A stretch of 16,049 nt of DNA from contig CALDWC010000090.1 of the NCBI GenBank assembly GCA_937923945.1, forward strand, positions 1 through 16,049, written 5' to 3'. Made by a program: the position numbers and the translations under genes. The number at the start of each line of letters is the position of its first letter. Position 1 is the stretch's first letter. The notes below the pieces were generated by a model. The model did not search any database. It saw nothing but the letters and a program-made list of their open reading frames with translations, and had not been told where the DNA came from. This DNA comes from an uncultured Treponema sp. (lineage in GTDB: Bacteria > Spirochaetota > Spirochaetia > Treponematales > Treponemataceae). Positions 7,580 through 13,369 of the stretch are shown piece after piece.

Positions 7580-7608
7580 AGTATAGCATAAAATCAGAAG
7601 GAAATCAA
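7580..7608 (-). promoter_or_regulatory. Promoter for the ASCH gene
   Basis: On the minus strand, TTGATT (7603-7608) and TATACT (7580-7585) are separated by exactly 17 bases, immediately after the antitoxin stop at 7609. The AAGGAA ribosome binding site (7569-7574) lies right at the predicted start of transcription (near 7573), so the real start may be slightly upstream or the leader very short. Confidence 0.55.
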
Positions 7609-7953
7609 TCATACATCTAATTGTTCCACTTCAATATTCATAGCTTTTGCGATTTTTTTCAGTGTTTCTTTTCTAGGTTTTTTTGCAGCTTCCATTTGGC
7701 TATACGCAGCTTGCGTTATATCCATTTTTTCAGCAAGCTCCGCCTGTGTAAGATTAAGATATTCCCGCCATGCTTGAATAGGGGACATCTCTTCTAAAAG
7801 AATTTTCCCTGCCACTTCGTTAGGAATTGTTGGCTCTGTGTCTTGTTTTTCTGTATGTCCACACAATGCTTGAAAAATTTTAAATGGAATAACGGCATAC
7901 TCCGGCGTTCCATCTTTGCTTGCTATAAATTGCACATCAATAAGTGTTTTCAT
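7609..7953 (-). CDS. XRE-family (HigA-like) antitoxin
   Basis: The 114-residue protein has two parts. The N-terminal segment (about 5-32: VQFIASKDGTPEYAVIPF) resembles the toxin-contact region of antitoxins that read DGxPEYAVIP, followed by TIPNEV and SPIQAWREYL. The C-terminal XRE helix-turn-helix spans about 62-114 (LTQAELAEKMDITQAAYSQM, then KIAKAMNI). It should bind the toxin and repress the shared promoter. Its ATG lies 17 bases inside the toxin gene's 3' end. The nearest purine-rich ribosome binding site (AGAGG) is about 12 bases away, so translation is probably coupled to that of the toxin. The toxin-first order is typical of HigBA-type pairs. Confidence 0.9.
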   Translation of the reverse strand: MKTLIDVQFIASKDGTPEYAVIPFKIFQALCGHTEKQDTEPTIPNEVAGKILLEEMSPIQAWREYLNLTQAELAEKMDITQAAYSQMEAAKKPRKETLKKIAKAMNIEVEQLDV

Positions 7954-8191
7954 CTCTTTTTTTAACCTCTTCTATACTTATAATTTTTATTTTATTTTGA
8001 AAATCAAACATAACTCGATAGTTTCCAACTCGTAACCTATATTGATATTTATAATTCTTTAATGCCTTAACATTTTGCACATTAGGAAAATGCGTCAAAT
8101 CAAGTACTTTCTTAAATATGGTAAATCTGTCGTTTTTCTCTATTTTACGTGCTTGCTTTAATGCTTTAGGCATCCAAACTATCTTATTCAT
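7937..8191 (-). CDS. RelE/HigB-type mRNA interferase toxin
   Basis: The 84-residue protein shows the RelE/ParE-superfamily pattern. A basic N-terminal helix (PKALKQARKIEKN, 8-20) is followed by KNYKYQYRLRVGNYRVMFDF (45-64), the diagnostic Y-R-L-R-V-G-x-Y-R core, then strands and a C-terminal KKRDENTY where family members carry R and Y catalytic or contact residues. It probably cleaves mRNA on the ribosome; a ParE-like gyrase poison is a less likely alternative. There is no ribosome binding site before the ATG, and the promoter's -10 box ends only 6 bases upstream, so the mRNA may be leaderless. It is the first gene of the pair. Confidence 0.9.
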   Translation of the reverse strand: MNKIVWMPKALKQARKIEKNDRFTIFKKVLDLTHFPNVQNVKALKNYKYQYRLRVGNYRVMFDFQNKIKIISIEEVKKRDENTY

Positions 8192-8197
8192 AAATAT

Positions 8198-8225
8198 ATT
8201 ATACTTATTTTTATAAGTTTGTCAA
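8198..8225 (-). promoter_or_regulatory. Strong promoter of the toxin-antitoxin operon
   Basis: On the minus strand a consensus -35 TTGACA (8220-8225) and consensus -10 TATAAT (8198-8203) are separated by 16 bases. Transcription is predicted to start around 8191, at or next to the toxin ATG. This is the best-matching promoter in the window and would keep the pair expressed in a lysogen. Confidence 0.8.
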
Positions 8226-8238
8226 GCGCTTTTATAAG
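8204..8238 (-). promoter_or_regulatory. Candidate antitoxin operator (inverted and direct repeats over the promoter)
   Basis: Between the -10 and -35 lies the inverted repeat CTTAT-TTTT-ATAAG (8204-8217). In addition, the 9-mer TTTTATAAG occurs at 8209-8217 and again at 8230-8238, a 21-bp period (two helical turns) bracketing the -35 box. This layout fits cooperative binding of XRE dimers for autoregulation. Binding is inferred. Confidence 0.5.
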
Positions 8239-8243
8239 CCTTT

Positions 8244-8582
8244 TCACACTTTGTTTTCAAAAAAAACATATTGAGGATATTTCCATCGGAAGAGTTTTCG
8301 CTTTATTTTGTACGCGGCTGTTTTTACGCCTTTGACATCCTCGACAATATGCGCGCCGTCTTTTTCGTACTCGAAGTCTGCAACATAAAAGCAAGCGCGC
8401 TCGTGTTCCGTTTTAGGAATAAGTAAAAAGCGCGGCTGCAATTTTAAGCAGCTTATTTTTCCGGCGCGCTGCAAAGATTTAAGTTCACCATAGCGGAGCA
8501 TTTCCGCGCGGCTTGCAAACGTGATGCCGTCAATAGTCCGGCGCTCTTTCGCTGCCGTGTGGTATTTATTAAAAGCCTGCAT
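8244..8582 (-). CDS. DUF1064 protein, probable PD-(D/E)xK nuclease
   Basis: The 112-residue version starts at the ATG at 8582; open in-frame starts at 8603 (ATG) and 8639 (TTG) would add residues unlike the family's usual NKY... beginning. It shows the DUF1064 pattern: NKYHTAAKERRTIDGITFAS (5-24), SRAEMLRYGELK, the hydrophobic QPRFLLIP (49-56), YVADFEY (66-72) and VEDVKG (80-85). E27, D69 and D82-x-K84 match a PD-(D/E)xK nuclease core, so a phage recombination or Holliday-junction-type endonuclease is likely. It overlaps the upstream gene by 14 bases and has only a weak ribosome binding site, so it is probably coupled. Confidence 0.85.
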   Translation of the reverse strand: MQAFNKYHTAAKERRTIDGITFASRAEMLRYGELKSLQRAGKISCLKLQPRFLLIPKTEHERACFYVADFEYEKDGAHIVEDVKGVKTAAYKIKRKLFRWKYPQYVFFENKV

Positions 8583-9156
8583 ACCGGTACCGCATGCCGT
8601 CATCGGTTGAAACGCATTCAATGTTTTCCCGCTCGTCAATACCGCTGATAAACTCCCGCGCTTCAGGCGGGGAGACTTTCAAAATGCGCGCCGCCTCTTT
8701 TAGTGTCAAACCGTTTTTCGTTTTTTTAATTGCTGCAATAAGTCGGCTTTGTTTTGCTAAAATAATTGTCTTATTTCCTTTCACTTTTGTTTTCCCCGCA
8801 TAATAATATTTCACCTTCCTTTCGCCGTCGTCCCAAATAAGTAAGTCTACACTTGACATAACGTTCCGCATATAGGTTATGCTTTTATGCAAATGTTCAG
8901 CTATTTCTTTTATTGTTAAACCTTCGGGATGCGCTTTCAAAAGTGTTTCAACTTTATGTTTGGTTGCGTTATTTTTATTCTTTTCAGCTTTCAGCGCGTC
9001 TAATATCATGTTCATTTGCGCAATCGTAAAATATCGCCTGCCGCCTTTGCGGAGTTCAAATTGAATATTATATTTTTCAACTATTTGCAAAACCGTTTCT
9101 TTTGAAATATGAAAAAGTTTTACAATTTCATTTGTTGAATATTTATCGTCCCGCAT
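8569..9156 (-). CDS. DNA-binding protein with three helix-turn-helix domains
   Basis: The 195-residue protein appears to be three HTH units. Residues 1-55 read like a MerR/excisionase-type HTH (STNEIVKLFHISKETV, then GGRRYFTIAQMN). Residues about 66-121 and 136-195 form two winged-HTH repeats that align with each other: GLTIKEIAEHLHKS...YYYAG versus GLTLKEAARILKVS...YRYAG. It is probably a regulatory or replication-accessory DNA-binding protein; no enzyme motif is present. It lies 2 bases after the HNH gene, with a weak GAGCGG site. Confidence 0.75.
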   Translation of the reverse strand: MRDDKYSTNEIVKLFHISKETVLQIVEKYNIQFELRKGGRRYFTIAQMNMILDALKAEKNKNNATKHKVETLLKAHPEGLTIKEIAEHLHKSITYMRNVMSSVDLLIWDDGERKVKYYYAGKTKVKGNKTIILAKQSRLIAAIKKTKNGLTLKEAARILKVSPPEAREFISGIDERENIECVSTDDGMRYRYAGF

Positions 9157-9158
9157 TT

Positions 9159-9461
9159 TTACCGCTCGTAGCTGTGTTCATATTTTTCACTTCGTTCAAT
9201 CGCCGCTCGTATGCTTTTCACAAGCTGCTCTTTTTCTTTCGGGCTATTATCAATAAGCACTAACTGATTACAGGCGGCGCAGGTCAGCCGTAAATTCATT
9301 TCGTGGTCAATAACGGAAAGCCCGTACTGTTTTACATTTGCTTTCGTTCGCGCCATTCGGTGCGCAAGTTGTCCCGTTGCAAAATTTACTTGCTTACCGC
9401 AGACGCTGCACTTCCATCCGTCGCGGTTAAAAATGTACATTCGTTTTATTTTACTTATCAT
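9159..9461 (-). CDS. Small HNH-type endonuclease-like protein
   Basis: The 100-residue protein has a zinc-ribbon HNH core: C18-x-x-C21, LAHR with H34, D52-H53...N56-L, and C61-x-x-C64-N65. The last position is Asn rather than the usual His of HNH proteins, a variant that can still be active. Phage HNH proteins next to terminases can aid packaging, but this one sits in the recombination cluster, beside the antirepressor, with which it overlaps by 4 bases (ATGA). The recombination or repair setting suggests a DNA nickase or nuclease; the substrate is unknown. Confidence 0.8.
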   Translation of the reverse strand: MISKIKRMYIFNRDGWKCSVCGKQVNFATGQLAHRMARTKANVKQYGLSVIDHEMNLRLTCAACNQLVLIDNSPKEKEQLVKSIRAAIERSEKYEHSYER

Positions 9462-10102
9462 TGCGCCTTTTCCTTTTGGTATTTATTCAAAAAAACTTTT
9501 TTACCAAAAACCGTCACGAACGTTTGCACTCCGCTTTTTTCACCGTGCTGCCATTCTTTTATTTCAAAAAGCAAGTTGTTATATTCTGAATACGGCTGCA
9601 ACTCTCCGCGTTTATTTCGGAATAAATAACCGTCGATTTCCAAGCGCTTGATAAATTTTCGCTCCGGTATTTTCAAAAGCTTTGCCGTGTTCCGTAAATT
9701 CGTAAGCCCGCCCGTGTCGATAAGATTATCGTAATAGGAAACTTTCGGCTGTGCTTCCGAAAGTTGTTTTTGCTGCTCTGCATTTTGCGCCTTGAGAATC
9801 GCAAGCTCCTCCTCGTAACCCTCGCGCATAAGGTCAAATGCTTTTTTAATTTTTAATGCGGGCGTAAGTTTTGTGCTTGCATTGGTAACCTTTGAGTTCA
9901 ACTCAAAGCTTGCATTATTACTTATATGGGCTTTCATATAGTCTAACAAAATAGTAACCTCTGCCTCTGTCCACAATGTTACTTTACCGTTTTTAATTTC
10001 CTTGTTTGGGAAACACTTTTTCGCATTCGATAAAATAACATCATTGCTCGTTCCAAGACTCTCCGCAACTTCGCTTGTGGTCATTGCTTTTATGTTATAC
10101 AT
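9458..10102 (-). CDS. Phage antirepressor with KilAC (ANT) domain
   Basis: The 214-residue protein has an N-terminal HTH-like segment (about 7-56: TTSEVAESLGTSNDVI, then VTLWTEAEV). A coiled-coil linker follows (about 85-118) and then a C-terminal KilAC/ANT domain (about 120-205). Diagnostic text is PKVSYYDNLIDTGGLTNLRN, AKLLKIPERKFIKRLEIDGYLFR and QTFVTVFGKKVF. KilAC proteins typically bind and inactivate phage repressors, so this may promote induction, though no cI-like repressor is in the window apart from the antitoxin. A clear ribosome binding site (AAGGAG) precedes the ATG. Confidence 0.9.
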   Translation of the reverse strand: MYNIKAMTTSEVAESLGTSNDVILSNAKKCFPNKEIKNGKVTLWTEAEVTILLDYMKAHISNNASFELNSKVTNASTKLTPALKIKKAFDLMREGYEEELAILKAQNAEQQKQLSEAQPKVSYYDNLIDTGGLTNLRNTAKLLKIPERKFIKRLEIDGYLFRNKRGELQPYSEYNNLLFEIKEWQHGEKSGVQTFVTVFGKKVFLNKYQKEKAQ

Positions 10103-10119
10103 TTTTTATCTCCTTAAAA

Positions 10120-10365
10120 TTATTTACAATCATAATGTTGAAAAACAATGAGTTGAAAGTGTGCGGACATTTCTTTTAACATATGAAAGTTACTTTTATT
10201 TAATTCTTTTTGCTCAGGGTGTTTTTTATAAAACTCATCTTGATTTCTTAAAAACATTTGAAACGCTTGTATTTTTATATGCTCAGCGTTTGAAAGTGTT
10301 TTAGGTTTAATGCTTAAATCATACCAAGCTTTTTGTTTAATATATTTGAAATTCCGTTGCTTCAT
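10120..10365 (-). CDS. Small conserved-looking phage protein, unknown function
   Basis: The 81-residue protein starts at the ATG at 10365, with a strong AGAGGAG site; an upstream in-frame extension overlaps the previous gene and is unlikely. It is basic and predicted mostly helical (KPKTLSNAEHIKIQAFQMFL, then EMSAHFQLIVF). No signal peptide, membrane segment, metal-binding or catalytic motif is visible. It lies between the DUF261-like and antirepressor genes with gaps under 20 bases, so it belongs to the same operon. I do not recognise the family. Confidence 0.7.
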   Translation of the reverse strand: MKQRNFKYIKQKAWYDLSIKPKTLSNAEHIKIQAFQMFLRNQDEFYKKHPEQKELNKSNFHMLKEMSAHFQLIVFQHYDCK

Positions 10366-10384
10366 TTTTTTCACTCCTCTTTTT

Positions 10385-10861
10385 TTAATTATCAGTAAAT
10401 GCAAAAAGAATGCTGTACATCGGCGTACAGTTTTTAAGCGGCGGTTCGTACGGGTCAAAGATAACCGCGCCGAATTTATCAACGACTCGGAAGTGTTCAG
10501 GATATACGCTCCCCGCCGGCTGTTTTACTTTTTGAATGAGTGCATCAATCCGCTGCAAGCCGTAGTGTACGCCATGGTAGTAGGAAACCGTGCCGTCTTG
10601 GAAAGTTCCCACTTCAACAAACCTTCCGCTATCACCTAAAATTTTAAGTGTGCGGTTTGCAATCGGCGCGGCGCCTTTCACCATAATGCGATTTTTTATA
10701 ACGCCTTTTTCATTTGCCCAGAGCCACATTGCGTTTATTTGTTGCGCAGTTAAACACTTACCGGTTTTATTTTCTGCAATAAATTGCGCCGAACGAAAAA
10801 AGCAACCGACTTGTTGAATATCGCGTATAAGATTTTTATCATTTTGTTTTAATGCGTTCAT
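10385..10861 (-). CDS. DUF261-like protein with papain/C39-like Cys-His-Asp arrangement
   Basis: The 158-residue protein resembles DUF261, best known from Borrelia plasmids. Family-like text is an N-terminal QQVGCFFRSAQFIAEN (16-31), LTAQQINAMW (37-46) and a repeated short helix pattern. The arrangement Q16/Q17...G-C20, H123 in EHFRVVDKFG and D136-P in VIFDPYEP matches the order of oxyanion Gln, nucleophile Cys, His and Asp in papain-like C39 folds. Whether it is an active peptidase or amidase is not known. It has a GGGGA ribosome binding site and follows a 55-base intergenic hairpin region. The substrate could be a peptide or cell-wall bond; this is inference. Confidence 0.65.
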   Translation of the reverse strand: MNALKQNDKNLIRDIQQVGCFFRSAQFIAENKTGKCLTAQQINAMWLWANEKGVIKNRIMVKGAAPIANRTLKILGDSGRFVEVGTFQDGTVSYYHGVHYGLQRIDALIQKVKQPAGSVYPEHFRVVDKFGAVIFDPYEPPLKNCTPMYSILFAFTDN

Positions 10862-10892
10862 ACATTTATCCCCGTTTATTGTACTACATCAA

Positions 10893-10910
10893 GAGCGCAT
10901 AAAAGCGCTC
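10893..10910. repeat. GC-rich hairpin in an intergenic gap (GAGCGC, 6-base loop, GCGCTC)
   Basis: A perfect 6-bp inverted repeat with loop ATAAAA lies in the 55-base gap between the second small helical gene and the DUF261-like gene. In minus-strand RNA it is followed by TTGATG, not a T-run, so it is not a classical terminator. It may act as an RNA-processing or stability element, or as a protein-binding site. Confidence 0.4.
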
Positions 10911-10916
10911 ATACGT

Positions 10917-11264
10917 TTACTCCTCTTGTCGTTCCATTTTCGGCTCTCTTTGGAGACGCTGTCGTTGGACTTTTTCACAGACTGCCGCAACCCGTGCAAG
11001 CTCTGCCATTGCACTCTTTGAACGCTGTAAAATTACATTAAAAGCGCTTTTAGCTTCTAGCATTTCGTCATCTTTTATATTTCGCCAAACTTCCTCTTCT
11101 AATTGAAAACAACAAACCCTAAAATAAAATTCTGCCTCTTCAAGCTCCTCTTTCAAAATTGCATAAGCGTGATGGGCGTCTGCAAACTCTTTTTGCTCCA
11201 ATGCATTTTGCAATTCTATTTCAATTGCTTTATCAATAAGTTTTTTTGTTTCGTCTTTAATCAT
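10917..11264 (-). CDS. Small helical protein, paralog of the gene at 12256-12609 (possibly MazG-like)
   Basis: The 115-residue protein is all-helical. Its central block FADAHHAYAILKEELEEAEF (27-46) matches its paralog's and resembles the first MazG-type helix with an E-E-x-x-E motif. The C-terminal AMAELARVAAVCEKVQRQ resembles the last helix of short phage MazG-like proteins. The second metal-binding ExxD motif is not clear, so pyrophosphohydrolase activity is doubtful. The ATG overlaps the preceding stop by 8 bases (ATGATTAA) and has an AAGGAGT site; its paralog shows the same arrangement. Confidence 0.75.
   Translation of the reverse strand: MIKDETKKLIDKAIEIELQNALEQKEFADAHHAYAILKEELEEAEFYFRVCCFQLEEEVWRNIKDDEMLEAKSAFNVILQRSKSAMAELARVAAVCEKVQRQRLQREPKMERQEE
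11137..11174. repeat. Perfect 38-bp direct repeat, copy 1
   Basis: This block is identical, base for base, to 12482-12519 and lies in the same orientation 1345 bp away. It encodes HHAYAILKEELE in both paralogous small genes. The flanking parts of the two genes have diverged considerably. Confidence 0.95.
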
Positions 11265-11778
11265 TTTGTTTTACTCCTTGTTTGTTTTTAATTGCAATTA
11301 GGTTCGTTGTTTCTTTTTGCATATCTTCAATTATCTGTGATAATTGTGAGATATAAAGAACATGTCTTTTAGACCATTTGTCATATTCTTTATGTATGAC
11401 ATATAGGGTTTCTTTTTCGGTATACGTATTCTTTAATACTAGCGGTGGTTTATACTTGCCATGCACTAGCTCGCCGTAGCTATATATTATTTTATCAACC
11501 TCTTCTTTAGTAGAAAGTTTAAATATGTTAAAAGCATATTGAGCTGATTTTTCTACAAATGCTTTGCTTTCTCTAAAATCACGAGCATCTTTATATTTTT
11601 GAATTGTTTTTTCCAGATGCAATTCTTTTTCAAAATAGTCATTCGTTTTTTTAATAATGCCAACATCATCTTTGTTATTTGAATAACCGCTCGCACGGTT
11701 TGTCAAAACAAAAATAGGCAAGTTAAGACACTTTGCAAGTGCCTTACAAATATTGATAAGTATTTTTTCTTTTCTCAT
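11257..11778 (-). CDS. AT-rich unknown protein, 173 residues
   Basis: I choose the ATG at 11778, preceded by AGAAGGAGT; a longer in-frame version would begin inside the NinB-like gene. The product starts MRKEKILINICKALAKCLNL and continues with long Lys/Glu/Tyr-rich helices, including YIHKEYDKWSKRH-like charged stretches and a C-terminal IIEDMQKETTNL. No motif or family is recognised, and no signal or transmembrane segment is evident. Its base composition is visibly more AT-rich than the flanking NinB-like gene, which suggests a later acquisition into the cassette. It is flanked by gaps or overlaps of a few bases and shares the operon. Confidence 0.75.
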   Translation of the reverse strand: MRKEKILINICKALAKCLNLPIFVLTNRASGYSNNKDDVGIIKKTNDYFEKELHLEKTIQKYKDARDFRESKAFVEKSAQYAFNIFKLSTKEEVDKIIYSYGELVHGKYKPPLVLKNTYTEKETLYVIHKEYDKWSKRHVLYISQLSQIIEDMQKETTNLIAIKNKQGVKQND

Positions 11779-11780
11779 TT

Positions 11781-12281
11781 TTATACTCCTTCTAAAATAA
11801 TACCGAGTTCGCTTGCCATTCGTACTGCACAATCAATCAAAATACTTTCCTCAACCGTTGTGCAGTCCGCTTCGCTTTGCGGCTTCGGCTCGTCAAATAA
11901 TATATCCATTACATAATTACCCGCGCCGTCTTTTTCTATCGGATAGCCCATCGCGAGTGCTTGCCGTTTTACTTCCTGCTTTACGACGGCAAAGTCGTTG
12001 CCGGTTTCCATTGCAATCGTCCGGATAATACCGTGTAGGAGCGTGTTTTGTGAATTTTTACCCGTGCCTCGCTTTTGGTATTTATCCGATAAGCACAATT
12101 CAATCGGCGGTAGCGCATACGGTTTTTTTTCATAACGGCTTTCACGCTCTTTCCCTGCAAGTGCCATTCGGTGTAATACATATTGTTGCATTTGCGTGCG
12201 GTCAATGTCGCCGGTTATTTTTAATTGCAAAATGCCGTCTTTATAATTTACAATTTCAATGTTCCGTGCCGTTACTTTCAT
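11781..12281 (-). CDS. Phage recombination-associated protein, possibly NinB-like
   Basis: The 166-residue protein starts with a beta-rich segment (VTARNIEIVNYKDGILQLKI), then a helical core: TGKNSQNTLLHGIIRTIAME (73-92) and VVKQEVKRQALAMGYPIE (99-116). This resembles the S-x-x-Q-x-x-x-L-H...I-A...G...E-V-K pattern of NinB/Orf-type recombination mediators, which help load recombinases on SSB-coated DNA. The C-terminus PQSEADCTTVEESILID...MASELGI (135-161) is a helical tail. Its neighbours (SSB-like, HNH, DUF1064) fit recombination. The assignment is by general resemblance only. The start has a GAGGAG site and overlaps the previous gene by 26 bases. Confidence 0.7.
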   Translation of the reverse strand: MKVTARNIEIVNYKDGILQLKITGDIDRTQMQQYVLHRMALAGKERESRYEKKPYALPPIELCLSDKYQKRGTGKNSQNTLLHGIIRTIAMETGNDFAVVKQEVKRQALAMGYPIEKDGAGNYVMDILFDEPKPQSEADCTTVEESILIDCAVRMASELGIILEGV

Positions 12282-12609
12282 TTTGCGTCTCCTCGTTTAA
12301 AAGTTGTCTTTGTGTTTTTTTAATTACCGCTATAACTTGACAAAGTTCTTTGATAGCTTCGTTTGCACGATATTGCATACTCTCTAATCTGTACTCATAC
12401 CGTGTTTTATCATAGTCTCCTTTAACAAGTCCCCAAAATCTATCAAAATAAAGATTAAGCGTTTTCATATCACTATTTACTTCTTCAAGCTCCTCTTTCA
12501 AAATTGCATAAGCGTGATGAAAGTCTGCAAATACTCCCTGCTCAAGTGCTGTTTTTAATTCTGCTTTTACCGCTTTGTCTATATGCTTTTGTGTTTTTTC
12601 ATTAAACAT
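12256..12609 (-). CDS. Small helical protein, paralog of the gene at 10917-11264 (possibly MazG-like)
   Basis: The 117-residue protein starts at the ATG at 12609, with an AGAGGTGG site; a longer in-frame ORF reaching back into the methyltransferase gene has no such support. It is all-helical, with FADFHHAYAILKEELEEVNS (22-41) and a late ANEAIKELCQVIAVIKKTQR helix. The pairing of HHAYAxxKEExEE with a late E-L-x-Q-V-x-A helix resembles short phage MazG-like proteins, but the full catalytic acid set is not evident. The start overlaps the methyltransferase stop by 8 bases (ATGTTTAA). Confidence 0.75.
   Translation of the reverse strand: MFNEKTQKHIDKAVKAELKTALEQGVFADFHHAYAILKEELEEVNSDMKTLNLYFDRFWGLVKGDYDKTRYEYRLESMQYRANEAIKELCQVIAVIKKTQRQLLNEETQNESNGTEH
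12482..12519. repeat. Perfect 38-bp direct repeat, copy 2
   Basis: This is identical to 11137-11174. Recombination between the copies would fuse the two paralogs in frame and delete the NinB-like and AT-rich genes between them. Confidence 0.95.
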
Positions 12610-13369
12610 TTTTGCCACCTCTTTCTTGTTTTGTTTCATAAGAAAATAAATTCTCAAGGTTAGCTGCCGTCTTTTTAGCATCCAATAAAAACTCCCTTAT
12701 AAACCGGTTTGCATAAGCAGGGCTTATCATACTCCGCATCTCTTGCCTTGAATGTTTCCTATTCCCATTAGTTGTTTCAATTCTTTTAGTTATCGGCTTT
12801 GAAATGTTTTCAAAAATTAAATTGTGTTCAGGTTTGCAATTAATAAAAAAGTATTGCGTCGGCTTTTTAAAGTCGTCTCCTCTTTCGGTTCTATCCACAT
12901 CAACAAGCACTGGTTTGATTGGAAGATAAGAAGTTAAAAAATGGGGTTGCGTATACGGGTTTTCTATAACAAGGCGGAGCTCCCTTTGTAAACAAACCTC
13001 TACAAGAAGACACAGCACCTCATAATTCTCCACGATTTCTTTCACCGTTTTAGCGGAGTAGGTAAGCTTTTCCTGTAAGCTCCAGTCTTTCATCTGCGCT
13101 CCTTCCCCTCGCGCATTAAGTGGCACACGGGCTGAAAAACGTGTGCAGGGGAAAAAGGCAAAAATAAGGTCATCTTTTCCTATTTCGGAAAAGACCGTCT
13201 TTTCCCCGCGCGCCGCATCTCTAATCTCCTCAAACAAGTCGATACAAAAATCCGTCTCCCCGAAGTTGTTTTTTATGTCAACGTCAAAGGCGCTGATGCC
13301 TTGCCTTTGAAACGCCTTTTTGAACGTTCCCGATTGTTCAAAAAAGCACCACGCTGTATTTATTTTCAT
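12602..13369 (-). CDS. Divergent phage DNA (cytosine-5) methyltransferase-like protein
   Basis: The 255-residue protein shows C5-methyltransferase landmarks. A motif-I-like FEQSGTFKKAF (10-20) is followed by an acidic FDVDI (28-32), the catalytic loop FFPCTRFSA with C75 (72-80), and the ENP of motif VI (136-138). It then has KPTQYFFINCKPEHNL (169-184) and a C-terminal RSMISPAYANRF (212-223). It is shorter than typical C5 enzymes (usually 300 or more) and lacks an obvious QxRxR motif VIII and target-recognition domain, as in other phage 'DNA methylase' orphans. No partner restriction enzyme is present, so host-restriction evasion is the likely role. It overlaps the helicase-loader gene by 4 bases (ATGA) and has a GGAGGAG site. 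Confidence 0.8.
   Translation of the reverse strand: MKINTAWCFFEQSGTFKKAFQRQGISAFDVDIKNNFGETDFCIDLFEEIRDAARGEKTVFSEIGKDDLIFAFFPCTRFSARVPLNARGEGAQMKDWSLQEKLTYSAKTVKEIVENYEVLCLLVEVCLQRELRLVIENPYTQPHFLTSYLPIKPVLVDVDRTERGDDFKKPTQYFFINCKPEHNLIFENISKPITKRIETTNGNRKHSRQEMRSMISPAYANRFIREFLLDAKKTAANLENLFSYETKQERGGKNV

Noticed and set aside
8583..8639. N-terminal extension of the DUF1064 gene to a TTG or an earlier ATG
   Set aside because: Neither start has a ribosome binding site, the extra residues do not fit the family, and the extension lies inside the upstream gene.
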